Source: CAZKYP01 sp964556885 (GTDB lineage Bacteria; Planctomycetota; Phycisphaerae; Sedimentisphaerales; Anaerobacaceae). From it: DNA of 9,429 nucleotides. Below are positions 1 to 6,732 of the stretch, one piece after another. Every line of letters starts with the position of its first letter. The stretch's first letter is position 1. The notes beneath the pieces were generated by a model, which saw nothing but the letters and a program-made list of their open reading frames with translations, was not told where the DNA came from and made no database searches. The DNA lies in contig CAZKYP010000130.1 in the NCBI GenBank assembly GCA_964556885.1, positions 1-9,429 on the forward strand. Direction: 5' to 3'. The translations under genes and the position numbers were made by a program.

Positions 1-1216
1 GAATAGCCCGGCCGTGGTCTGGGTCGTGCTCGTGTCGGTTGACGCCGAAGAACCTGATGGCCTTGCCGTTGACAAAGAGCCGGCCGTCCTTAATTTCAAT
101 CTCGCGGAATCCTATACGGCAGCTTTCGGTCTCGACAATCTCACCTGTATTATCCCTAAGTGTCAGCACAAGGGTGTACAGGTTAGGAGTTTCGGCGGTC
201 CATTCAAGAGGATTACTGACTTTACCTTCCAACAGGGCGAACCTGACGTTGTCCCTGTGCGGATATTCTTCGTTTACTATTGAAGATACACTTTTTGTTA
301 GAGATTCCGACAGAACAGGAGCGTTTTCTTTGTCATAAAGCTGGGCCTCTACGGTCCATCCTTCGATATTCTGATTGTTGTAAATTGCGATTTTCGGGCG
401 AATCATCAAAGTAGCATCTGCATAATTTTCGTCGAGATCGGTTCGGACGGCGAAATCTCTGATATGAACCTGCGGCGCGGCAAATAGATAAACGTTTCGA
501 TATATGCCGCTGAATCGCCACATATCCTGGTCTTCGAGATAGCTGCCGTCGGACCAGCGATATACTTCCACCGCCAGCGTGTTTTCCTCCGGTTTCAGAT
601 ATCGAGTGACATCGAATTCGGCCGGTGTCATGCTGTCCTGGCTGTATCCGACTCGCTCTCCGTTAATCCAGACATAGAACGCACTTTTAACACCGTCGAA
701 GTGCAGGAACACTTGACGCCCTTCCCACTGTTCGGGTATAGAGAATTGTTTCCTGTAGGAGCCGACGGGATTATAATCGTGTGGTATATACGGCGGATTG
801 GCTGGAAATGGATATGTCTGATTAGTATAGATGGGAATTCCATAACCGTGCATCTGCCAGTTGGCCGGGACGGGTATCTCGGCCCATGTGTTTATATCGT
901 AGTCGGGTTTGTAAAAATTCATCGGCCTGTCGGCAGGCTTGTTGACCCAGTTAAATTTCCATTTACCGTTTAGAGACTGGTAGAACTTCGAGGCCTCGCG
1001 ATTCATTTTCAGGGCAACCGCCAAATCGTCGTACGGAACAAGCGTACAGTGAGCGGGCTCTTTGTTTATACCGATTACCTCAGGATTTTCCCAATCGTTC
1101 ACCGTCTCGGCAAATCCGGAAACAGTAAACAAAACTATAATAACAAACAGTAGGATGGGCAACTTGCTTGCCCATGCTGTACAATGTAATTTTATTAGGC
1201 AGGTTCTATTAAACAT
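1..1216 (-). CDS. lacZ: Secreted GH2 beta-galactosidase (LacZ/EbgA-like), N-terminal 405 residues, cut by window edge
   Basis: Reading the minus strand from ATG at 1216-1214 gives 405 uninterrupted codons to the window edge. The protein starts with a Sec signal peptide (hydrophobic core about residues 19-34, likely cleavage after SGFA, residue 36), so the enzyme is exported, unlike cytoplasmic E. coli LacZ. The jelly-roll sugar-binding domain (about 75-250) carries LacZ hallmarks: PANWQMHGYGIPIYTN (117-132), N132 in TNQTYP, GYSQDSMTPAEFD with D194 (matching the galactose/sodium-site Asp of LacZ) and RWSDGSYLEDQDMWR (220-234). An Ig-like GH2 domain follows (about 251-370), then the start of the TIM barrel with FFGVNRHEHDP (389-399). 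The two catalytic glutamates lie beyond the window. Expected role: hydrolysis of beta-galactosides outside the cytoplasm. AAGGAG (1229-1224) sits 7 nt before the chosen start; an in-frame ATG at 1222 is too close to it. Residues 13-23 are coded by a palindromic repeat. The family is secure; the exact substrate is not. Confidence 0.95.
   Translation of the reverse strand, partial: MFNRTCLIKLHCTAWASKLPILLFVIIVLFTVSGFAETVNDWENPEVIGINKEPAHCTLVPYDDLAVALKMNREASKFYQSLNGKWKFNWVNKPADRPMNFYKPDYDINTWAEIPVPANWQMHGYGIPIYTNQTYPFPANPPYIPHDYNPVGSYRKQFSIPEQWEGRQVFLHFDGVKSAFYVWINGERVGYSQDSMTPAEFDVTRYLKPEENTLAVEVYRWSDGSYLEDQDMWRFSGIYRNVYLFAAPQVHIRDFAVRTDLDENYADATLMIRPKIAIYNNQNIEGWTVEAQLYDKENAPVLSESLTKSVSSIVNEEYPHRDNVRFALLEGKVSNPLEWTAETPNLYTLVLTLRDNTGEIVETESCRIGFREIEIKDGRLFVNGKAIRFFGVNRHEHDPDHGRAI
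1150..1182. repeat. Imperfect palindromic hairpin repeat inside the GH2 signal-peptide coding sequence
   Basis: ATGGGCAA (1155-1162) and TTGCCCAT (1168-1175) are perfect 8-bp inverted arms around a 5-nt loop, CTTGC. GTA (1150-1152) and TAC (1180-1182) extend the symmetry imperfectly. On the minus strand the element codes approximately TAWASKLPILL (residues 13-23), the end of the n-region and the start of the hydrophobic core of the GH2 signal peptide, which has an unusually long n-region. It looks like a dispersed palindromic repeat absorbed into the reading frame; I have only this one copy in the window, so repeat status is inferred from shape. Confidence 0.5.
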
Positions 1217-1261
1217 TTGCATGCTCCTTAATTATATGTAAAAGACGATATTCGGTTGATT

Positions 1262-1291
1262 TTTATAGACAAGCCATCCTGGAAAAGTCTA
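1262..1291 (-). promoter_or_regulatory. Candidate promoter of the GH2 gene with an overlapping inverted repeat
   Basis: On the minus strand TAGACT (1291-1286) and TATAAA (1267-1262) are 18 bp apart, giving a start near 1255 and a leader of about 40 nt that includes the AAGGAG ribosome site. The -35 element matches the TTGACA consensus at only four positions. TATAGAC (1264-1270) and GTCTATA (1287-1293) form a 7-bp inverted repeat with a 16-bp spacer covering both boxes, a layout compatible with an operator. This is a consensus-based reading only. Confidence 0.3.
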
Positions 1292-1414
1292 TACAGAAAT
1301 CAGCATTTTGGCAAGCCCGAAGAATGGTCAGGCCCAAAAGTCTTGTAATGTTGGGAAAGCCCCTTTGGGATGCCAAGGGCAGGTTCTAAATGGTGAACAA
1401 ATCTTACGTCTTGA

Positions 1415-1433
1415 GATTGACAGCCTGTCAATC
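1415..1433. promoter_or_regulatory. Perfect 19-bp palindrome, candidate operator for gloB
   Basis: GATTGACAGCCTGTCAATC reads as two exact 9-bp inverted arms around one central base. It starts 90 bp before the gloB ATG and covers a TTGACA hexamer (1417-1422) and most of the spacer to a TATAAT (1437-1442). A dimeric repressor bound here would block the promoter. A transcribed cruciform is an alternative, but a 1-nt loop cannot close as RNA without opening several pairs, so DNA recognition is the likelier use. No regulator gene is in the window. Confidence 0.45.
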
Positions 1434-1442
1434 CCTTATAAT
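1417..1442 (+). promoter_or_regulatory. Candidate sigma70-type promoter of gloB
   Basis: TTGACA (1417-1422) and TATAAT (1437-1442) both match consensus perfectly, but the spacer is only 14 bp, shorter than the usual 16-18. The alternative -35 TTGAGA (1411-1416) gives a 20-bp spacer, too long. Transcription would begin near 1449, leaving a leader of about 55 nt before the gloB start. A suboptimal spacer overlapping a palindrome is a pattern seen in regulated promoters of other systems; here it is inference. Confidence 0.35.
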
Positions 1443-1504
1443 AAACAGTCTATGGCGGATTTTGTTTAGAAGTCAGGGGTAAAAAACAGTACAATATCGG
1501 TTAT

Positions 1505-2251
1505 ATGGACCCGGTTATAGTATTACAGGCGTTAGGTGATAATTATATTTATCTCTATCGAGATAGTCACGGAGACGTATTCGTTGTCGATCCGGGTGAA
1601 AGCCAAGTTGTTCTCGAAGCATTAAAGAAATATAAATTGGATCTTAAGGCCGCACTTATTACTCACCATCATTTCGACCACACCGGTGGCATCGATGAGT
1701 TAAAAAAGAAGACCGGTTGTGAGGTGTGGCAGCCCCAAGCAAAGCTTGGGGATGGTGATGTAATAAAAATCTGCGGGGCGGATATCCAGGTCATTGCCAC
1801 ACCCGGGCATACACGCGACTCGGTCTGTTATTATGTCCGGCCAAATGAAGAACACCGGGGAATAGTATTTACCGGTGATACCTTATTTATTGGCGGCTGC
1901 GGGCGAATTATTGAGGCCGACGGTAAAACTATGTGGCAGTCGCTGCAAAAAATCGCTTCTTTGCCTGATGATACCCTCGTATATGCCGGCCATGATTATA
2001 CACTGGAAAACTACCAGTTCGCCACACAAACAGCACCCGGCAACGAAACATTGAAAAATCGCCTGCAGGAAATCGAAGAGTACCAAGGGCAAGGCAGCAA
2101 AACAGTACCATCGACAATAGCGCAGGAAAAGGCGACCAATATATTTCTTCTGGCCGGCAGCCCGGAAATCAAGGCGGCCACCGGTATGCCAAACGCCTCC
2201 GATGCAGAGGTCTTTGCACAATTACGAAGGCACAAAGACATCTTCGGCTAA
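1505..2251 (+). CDS. gloB: Hydroxyacylglutathione hydrolase (glyoxalase II), metallo-beta-lactamase fold
   Basis: This 248-residue protein matches the usual length of GloB and should hydrolyse S-D-lactoylglutathione to D-lactate and glutathione, the second step of methylglyoxal detoxification in the cytoplasm. The two-metal site is complete: H54, H56, D58 and H59 in THHHFDH, H102 in PGHT, D125 in FTGDTLF and H163 in AGHDYT. The C-terminal glyoxalase II extension is present: TVPSTIAQEKATNIF (200-214) and FAQLRRHKDIF (237-247), where R241 and K244 have the spacing of the glutathione-binding Arg/Lys pair. That extension argues for true GloB rather than a generic MBL hydrolase. No signal peptide. 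No strong Shine-Dalgarno precedes the ATG, so the start rests on alignment to the family N-terminus. The substrate-loop region before GDGDVI (about 75-82) is short and coincides with a DNA hairpin. It is followed by a separate promoter, so it is probably not part of the pump operon. Confidence 0.9.
   Translation: MDPVIVLQALGDNYIYLYRDSHGDVFVVDPGESQVVLEALKKYKLDLKAALITHHHFDHTGGIDELKKKTGCEVWQPQAKLGDGDVIKICGADIQVIATPGHTRDSVCYYVRPNEEHRGIVFTGDTLFIGGCGRIIEADGKTMWQSLQKIASLPDDTLVYAGHDYTLENYQFATQTAPGNETLKNRLQEIEEYQGQGSKTVPSTIAQEKATNIFLLAGSPEIKAATGMPNASDAEVFAQLRRHKDIFG
1733..1751. repeat. Perfect 8-bp hairpin within gloB
   Basis: CCCCAAGC (1733-1740) and GCTTGGGG (1744-1751) are exact inverted arms with an AAA loop. 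The element codes QPQAKLG (residues 76-82) of GloB. It shares the CAAGCAA...TTG core layout with the hairpin in the GH2 signal peptide, which hints at a common repeat class, but it could also be chance codon choice. Confidence 0.4.
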
Positions 2252-2332
2252 CGAAAACAACAATCAAGATCAATAATACATTTCATTAATCATTCTTTTT
2301 TACTGACAGAATATAGATAAAACGAAAGATTA

Positions 2333-2341
2333 TGGTATAAT
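2333..2341 (+). promoter_or_regulatory. Extended -10 promoter of the efflux operon
   Basis: TGGTATAAT fits the extended -10 consensus TGnTATAAT exactly. Transcription would begin near 2348, leaving a leader of about 37 nt before the adaptor gene. No good -35 lies 16-18 bp upstream, which extended -10 promoters do not need. The surrounding 133-bp gap is AT-rich, as expected for a promoter, and I see no terminator hairpin for gloB in it. Confidence 0.5.
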
Positions 2342-2384
2342 ATGGGTTTTAAATTGAGTTATTAGAAATTATTAGGAAAGACAA

Positions 2385-3596
2385 ATGAAAAAGTTCATCT
2401 TCCTGCTTGTTGTCCTTGCCATTGTCGCGGCAGCCGGATGGCAGGCATACAGGCAAATCTCTGCGGCTTCCAGCAGCGGGCCCGGACGCGAAGCCGTCGC
2501 GGTGGCGGTCGAAACACAGCAAATCCATAAAGACATAATCAGAGACATCGGAATTTTCACCGGCTCTCTCGAACCCAAATCTCAATTTGTTGTCGCACCC
2601 AAAGTTACCGGCTGGCTCAAAAAACTTTTAGTCAACGTGGGCGATACGGTTACCCAGAACCAGGTCATAGCCATCCTCGACGATGCCGAGTTCACACAGC
2701 AGGTCGAGCAAGCCCGTGCGGAATTGCAGGTCACAAAAGCCAACGCCGAAAACAGCAAAAGTGATCTCGACCTGGCACAACGCGAGTACGAAAGGGCCAA
2801 GGCGCTTCGTGAAAAGCAAATCGCATCGGCTTCAGAACTGGATGAATCGGAGTCCGCGCTTAACGCCTGCGCGACAAGACTAAAAGTTGCATTGGCCCAG
2901 GTTGCCCAAAGAGAAGCCGCATTAAAAGCCGCCGACCTTCGATTGTCTTACACGAGGGTACAGGCATTCTGGGAGGAAGGCGACCAGGAAAGGGTTGTCG
3001 GGGAAAGATTCGTGGATGAAGGAGCTTTACTACAGGTCAATCAACCAATTGTTTCGGTTCTCGAAAACAAGCCCCTGATAGCCGTGGTTTATATTGTCGA
3101 AAGGGACTACCCGAAAGTCAAGGTGGGCCAAAGCGCAATTATCAGCACCGACGCCTATCCTGATAAAACTTTTACCGGCAGCATCATGCGAATAGCACCG
3201 CTTCTTAGGGAAAGCTCCCGGCAGGCAAGGGCGGAAATTGAAATTCCCAATACCGATCAGCTTCTCAAGCCGGGAATGTTCATAAGGGCACTGATCCAAT
3301 TCGCCAGCCATGAAAACGCCACGCTGGTTCCGCTTTCCGCTATAGTCAGAAGAAACGGCGAGCAGGGAGTTTTCATTGCCGATACGGACAATCTTAAGGC
3401 CCGTTTTGTCCCGGTGACGGTCGGCATCGCAAATAACGAGCTGGCTGAAATCGTGGAGCCGGATATCTCAGGTTTAGTAGTTACTATGGGTAATCATCTT
3501 TTAGAGAACGGCTCGGATATCACCCTGCCCAAATCGACAATGGCACCTGTGGATGCAAATCTTTCGACCGAGCTCAAGACGGGCTCAGGAGATTAA
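2385..3596 (+). CDS. RND efflux periplasmic adaptor (membrane fusion protein, HlyD/AcrA family)
   Basis: The 403-residue protein should bridge the inner-membrane pump and the outer-membrane channel. Visible parts in order: an N-terminal membrane anchor (about 4-20, no lipobox Cys), first half of the lipoyl/barrel-sandwich domain with GSLEPKSQFVVAPKVTGWLKK and VNVGDTVTQNQVIAILDD (60-100), a helical hairpin rich in Ala, Glu, Gln and Lys (about 101-185), second lipoyl half (LSYTRV, then VVGERFVDEGALLQVNQPIVSV, 187-225), beta-barrel (about 231-308, with PGMFIRALI) and membrane-proximal domain (about 312-384). Where most relatives read APFDGVVG, this protein has AFWEEGDQERVVG (194-206), a longer loop between the helical hairpin and the second lipoyl half. 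AGGA (2374-2377) is 7 nt before the ATG. It is first in the operon and 2 bp from the permease gene. Substrate cannot be told from sequence. Confidence 0.93.
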   Translation: MKKFIFLLVVLAIVAAAGWQAYRQISAASSSGPGREAVAVAVETQQIHKDIIRDIGIFTGSLEPKSQFVVAPKVTGWLKKLLVNVGDTVTQNQVIAILDDAEFTQQVEQARAELQVTKANAENSKSDLDLAQREYERAKALREKQIASASELDESESALNACATRLKVALAQVAQREAALKAADLRLSYTRVQAFWEEGDQERVVGERFVDEGALLQVNQPIVSVLENKPLIAVVYIVERDYPKVKVGQSAIISTDAYPDKTFTGSIMRIAPLLRESSRQARAEIEIPNTDQLLKPGMFIRALIQFASHENATLVPLSAIVRRNGEQGVFIADTDNLKARFVPVTVGIANNELAEIVEPDISGLVVTMGNHLLENGSDITLPKSTMAPVDANLSTELKTGSGD

Positions 3597-3598
3597 AA

Positions 3599-6500
3599 AT
3601 GAAAATCTCAAGCCTTTCAGTTCATCGCCCTATATTCACGATTATGGTCGTGCTGATGGTAATTCTCATGGGCACAATCTCATTAATCCGACTGCCGATA
3701 GACCTTATGCCGGACATCTCGTATCCGACCTTGAGCATTTCCTGCTCTTATGAAAACGCCGGGCCGGAAGAAATCGAAGAAATCATCACTCGCCCAATCG
3801 AAGAGGCCATGAGCGCCGTGCCGGGAGTGGAAGAGGTCAGCTCCGTATCGGTCGAGGGGCAGGGAACCGTCCGAGTGACATTTTCCTGGGGCACGGACCT
3901 CGATGCGGCCGCAAATGATATTCGTGACCGCCTGGACCGCGTCACCCAGCGTCTGCCCGAAGAAGCAGATAGACCTTCGCTGAGAAAATTTGACCTCGCC
4001 AGCTTCCCGATTTTGATACTCGGAGCATCGAGCAAACTGGACCCGATCCAGGCCCGACAGATTATCGAAGACCAGGTCAAATATCGCCTCGAACGAGTGC
4101 CGGGTGTTGCGGCCGTCGATATCTGGGGAGGGCTCGAAAGAGAAATCCACGTCAGTCTCGATCCGGCCAAGATAAATGCACTGTCCATCCCCCTTGACAG
4201 AATCATCTCAAGTATTCGCGAAGGAAACGTCAATATTCCCGCCGGCACCATCGAGAGAGGCAACTTCGAAGTCACCGTCAGGACACCCGGCGAGTATACG
4301 AACCTCAAGCAGTTGGAAGATACGGTCGTGGCAATGCGACAGGGAGCACCCATTCAATTGAGAGAAATCGCCACAGTGGAGGACTCGTGGCAGAAGATAA
4401 CACGGATTGTTCGGGTCAACGGCGAACCGGGGATCCGGCTGTCGGTAAATAAGCAATCAGGCAAAAACACCGTTGAAGTCGCTCGCGGCGCACTCAAAGA
4501 GCTCGAACAAATCAACCGTGACATACCACAGATAAAAATAATACCTATTATCGATACCTCCGAGTACATCGAAAGTTCGATCAGGAACGTCGGCACTTCA
4601 GCGGTATACGGAGGCATTCTGGCAATTATCGTGCTGTTGGTGTTCCTGCGCAATATGCGAAGCACCGTAATCATAGCAACAGCAATTCCCGTCTCAATTA
4701 TAGCCACATTCGCCCTGCTTTACTTCAGCGGCTTCACACTTAATATAATGACGCTCGGCGGGCTTGCTCTCGGAATCGGCATGCTTGTAGACAATGCAAT
4801 CGTCGTGCTGGAGAATATCTTCCGAATCCGGGAAACGGGCGAAAAACCGGAACTCGCGGCGATTGACGGAACGGAAGAAGTCACGTCCGCCATTATCGCC
4901 AGCACACTGACCACTATGGTTGTCTTTCTGCCTCTGGTTTTTATCAAAGGCATGTCCGGCATAATGTTCAAACAGCTATCGATCGTGGTTGCATTCTCAC
5001 TGCTTTGTTCTCTTGCAGTGGCCCTGACATTGGTGCCGATGCTATCAGCGAGAATCCTTCCATCGGCTTCGAAAGACGATTCGCACAAACCGGGTATCAG
5101 GCGGAAAATATTCGAAATAAGCGGACGATTCTTCGAACGTCTGGAAAACAACTACAAAAGAATCCTTCATATCGCTCTGGACCATCGCGCCTTCGTTGTA
5201 ATCATCGCGGTTCTTATTATGGCGGCAAGTTCCCTGCTGATTCCCTATGTGGGCGCCGAACTAATGCCCAGCACGGACGAAGGCGAAGTCAGAGTCGACG
5301 CCGAAATGCAGGTTGGTACACGGCTTGACTTACTGGATGTAAAGATGAAGCTCATCGAAGAGCGAGTAAACGAATCGGTGCCTGAAATCCAGAACGTGGT
5401 GACAAGTGCCGGAGGTTCCAGGTGGCGAGGAGCCGGAGGGCACACGGGGAATCTTCGCGTGGCGTTGAAACCACAGTCCGAGCGAACAAGATCGAGCGAA
5501 CAAATTGCCACGGACCTGCGGCGTAAACTCGGCAACATTCCGGGAATGATTATTCGAACTCGTGTCGGCCAGGGATTATTTATAATGCGAATGGGAACCT
5601 CGGAAGGCGACAGAGTCCAGGTCGAAATCCGCGGCCACGATCTACAGATGTCTGACATGCTGGCCGAACAGGTCAAAAGCCTCGTCGAATCGGTGGATGG
5701 AGTTACGGACGCCCGAGTCAGCCGCGAATCAGGTAGTCCCGAAGAATTGGTTCTGATAGACCGGCAAAAAGCGGCGGACATGAACCTGAGCGTCTCGAAA
5801 ATCGCCAATGCCCTTCAAACCATACTCTCAGGATCCAATGCCGGTTACTATCGCCAGGCCGGGGACGAATATACGATCCTGGTCAAGCTCAAAGACGCTG
5901 AGAAAGCAAGCTTGAGCGAGATTCTTGATTTGACTCTAACAAACACCGAGAACCAGCCGGTTGTCCTTAAAAATGTTGTTAACGTCGGTCCACGAAGCGG
6001 CCCCGTGGTAATCGAACGCATGGACCAGGAACGTATTGTCACCGTCTCGGCGGACATCAGCGGACGGGACATGGGCTCGGTCCTCTCGGAGGTGCGGGAA
6101 CAACTGCGAACCATACCAGTGCCGCGTGAGTTCAGTATCGCCTTCGGCGGGGATTACGAGGAACAGCAAAAATCGTTCCGTGAACTGTCTCTAAGCTGCG
6201 TCCTGGCGTTGATTCTGGTCTACATGGTCATGGCGTGCCAGTACGAATCTTTGCGTGATCCGTTCGTAGTGATGTTCTCAGTACCACTTGCCGCAATAGG
6301 AGTAATCCTGATGCTGTTCTTCACAGGCACTACCTTTAACATACAGTCGTTCATCGGGAGTATCATGCTCGGAGGAATCGTAGTCAACAACGCAATCCTT
6401 TTGGTCGACCATACAAATCTTCTGCGTCGAAAAGCAAAAATGCCGATACGGGAAGCTATCGAGGAAGCCGGTCGAAGACGCCTGCGGCCGATTCTCATGA

Positions 6501-6709
6501 CGGCATCCACAACCGTTTTCGGGCTGCTGCCTCTTGCCCTCGGACTCGGTGAAGGAGGCGAAGCCCAGGCGCCAATGGCCAGGGTCGTTATCGGAGGGCT
6601 GCTCAGCTCGACGTTCATTACGCTGGTTTTTGTTCCCGTCGTATATTCTGTTTTTGAACGTCGCAGACGTGATATGCAACCGGCAGTGGAAGTTACGAAA
6701 AACAGTTAA
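3599..6709 (+). CDS. RND efflux pump permease (AcrB/HAE-type) with modified proton relay
   Basis: The 1036-residue length and repeated layout are those of AcrB-type RND pumps: TM1 (about 12-30), a large periplasmic porter/docking loop (about 31-333), TM2-TM6 (about 335-485), a cytoplasmic helix, TM7 (about 531-550), the second periplasmic loop (about 551-862) and TM8-TM12 (about 863-1020). Family motifs include PDISYPTLSISCSYENAGPEEIEE, GMLVDNAIVVLEN in TM4 (395-406), GGIVVNNAILLVDH in TM10 (925-938) and RLRPILMT in TM11 (961-968). Against AcrB, D407 is kept (D398), D408 is Asn (N399), K940 is Asn (N930), while R971 and T978 are kept (R961, T968). A DN/NN pattern also occurs in the SwrC-like branch as I remember it, so this is a lineage feature rather than damage. 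AGGAG (3587-3591) lies inside the end of the adaptor gene, 7 nt before the ATG, so translation is likely coupled. It should drive proton-coupled export; the substrate is unknown. Confidence 0.95.
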   Translation: MKISSLSVHRPIFTIMVVLMVILMGTISLIRLPIDLMPDISYPTLSISCSYENAGPEEIEEIITRPIEEAMSAVPGVEEVSSVSVEGQGTVRVTFSWGTDLDAAANDIRDRLDRVTQRLPEEADRPSLRKFDLASFPILILGASSKLDPIQARQIIEDQVKYRLERVPGVAAVDIWGGLEREIHVSLDPAKINALSIPLDRIISSIREGNVNIPAGTIERGNFEVTVRTPGEYTNLKQLEDTVVAMRQGAPIQLREIATVEDSWQKITRIVRVNGEPGIRLSVNKQSGKNTVEVARGALKELEQINRDIPQIKIIPIIDTSEYIESSIRNVGTSAVYGGILAIIVLLVFLRNMRSTVIIATAIPVSIIATFALLYFSGFTLNIMTLGGLALGIGMLVDNAIVVLENIFRIRETGEKPELAAIDGTEEVTSAIIASTLTTMVVFLPLVFIKGMSGIMFKQLSIVVAFSLLCSLAVALTLVPMLSARILPSASKDDSHKPGIRRKIFEISGRFFERLENNYKRILHIALDHRAFVVIIAVLIMAASSLLIPYVGAELMPSTDEGEVRVDAEMQVGTRLDLLDVKMKLIEERVNESVPEIQNVVTSAGGSRWRGAGGHTGNLRVALKPQSERTRSSEQIATDLRRKLGNIPGMIIRTRVGQGLFIMRMGTSEGDRVQVEIRGHDLQMSDMLAEQVKSLVESVDGVTDARVSRESGSPEELVLIDRQKAADMNLSVSKIANALQTILSGSNAGYYRQAGDEYTILVKLKDAEKASLSEILDLTLTNTENQPVVLKNVVNVGPRSGPVVIERMDQERIVTVSADISGRDMGSVLSEVREQLRTIPVPREFSIAFGGDYEEQQKSFRELSLSCVLALILVYMVMACQYESLRDPFVVMFSVPLAAIGVILMLFFTGTTFNIQSFIGSIMLGGIVVNNAILLVDHTNLLRRKAKMPIREAIEEAGRRRLRPILMTASTTVFGLLPLALGLGEGGEAQAPMARVVIGGLLSSTFITLVFVPVVYSVFERRRRDMQPAVEVTKNS

Positions 6710-6732
6710 CATTTGTCTTTGAGGAAATTCTT

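Larger units (their letters stand above)
1217..1504. other. Divergent intergenic region between the GH2 gene and gloB
   Basis: This 288-bp stretch separates two genes that point away from each other. It has no ORF worth calling. It holds a candidate minus-strand promoter near the GH2 gene (1262-1291), a GC-richer middle part (about 1300-1385) with an imperfect stem (GCCCCTTTGG / CCAAGGGC, 1359-1380), and a palindrome-containing candidate promoter for gloB (1411-1442). I recognise no riboswitch or RNA gene in it. Confidence 0.7.

Noticed and set aside
701..973. 90-codon plus-strand frame inside the GH2 region
   Set aside because: The minus strand here codes conserved LacZ motifs (IYTN, NPPYIPHDYNP), so the plus-strand frame is a shadow; the same holds for the frames at 14-338.
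1220..1222. Upstream in-frame ATG as the GH2 start
   Set aside because: It is one base from the AAGGAG sequence, too close for initiation; the ATG at 1216 has a 7-nt spacer.
1231..1236. TATAAT on the minus strand as the -10 of the GH2 gene
   Set aside because: Transcription would begin inside or after the AAGGAG ribosome site, leaving no usable leader, so the upstream TATAAA is preferred.
1359..1380. Imperfect stem GCCCCTTTGG/CCAAGGGC as a terminator
   Set aside because: It has two bulges, no following T-run, and lies upstream of two divergent genes where no transcript needs to end.
1300..1385. Possible riboswitch or small RNA (a GGTCAGGCCC string reminiscent of the SRP RNA core)
   Set aside because: The GGAAGGAAGCA part of the SRP RNA core is missing and no consistent long-range pairing was found.
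2303..2308. CTGACA as the -35 of the pump promoter
   Set aside because: It lies 27 bp from the TATAAT box, too far for sigma70; the extended -10 motif makes a -35 unnecessary.
3748..4353. 201-codon open frame on the minus strand across the permease gene
   Set aside because: It is antisense to a fully conserved RND permease, has low-complexity Ser/Arg/Ile-rich translation typical of shadow frames, and has no ribosome site or recognisable motif. The same applies to 5245-5808, 4720-5151, 3683-4150 and 6278-6712 on the minus strand.
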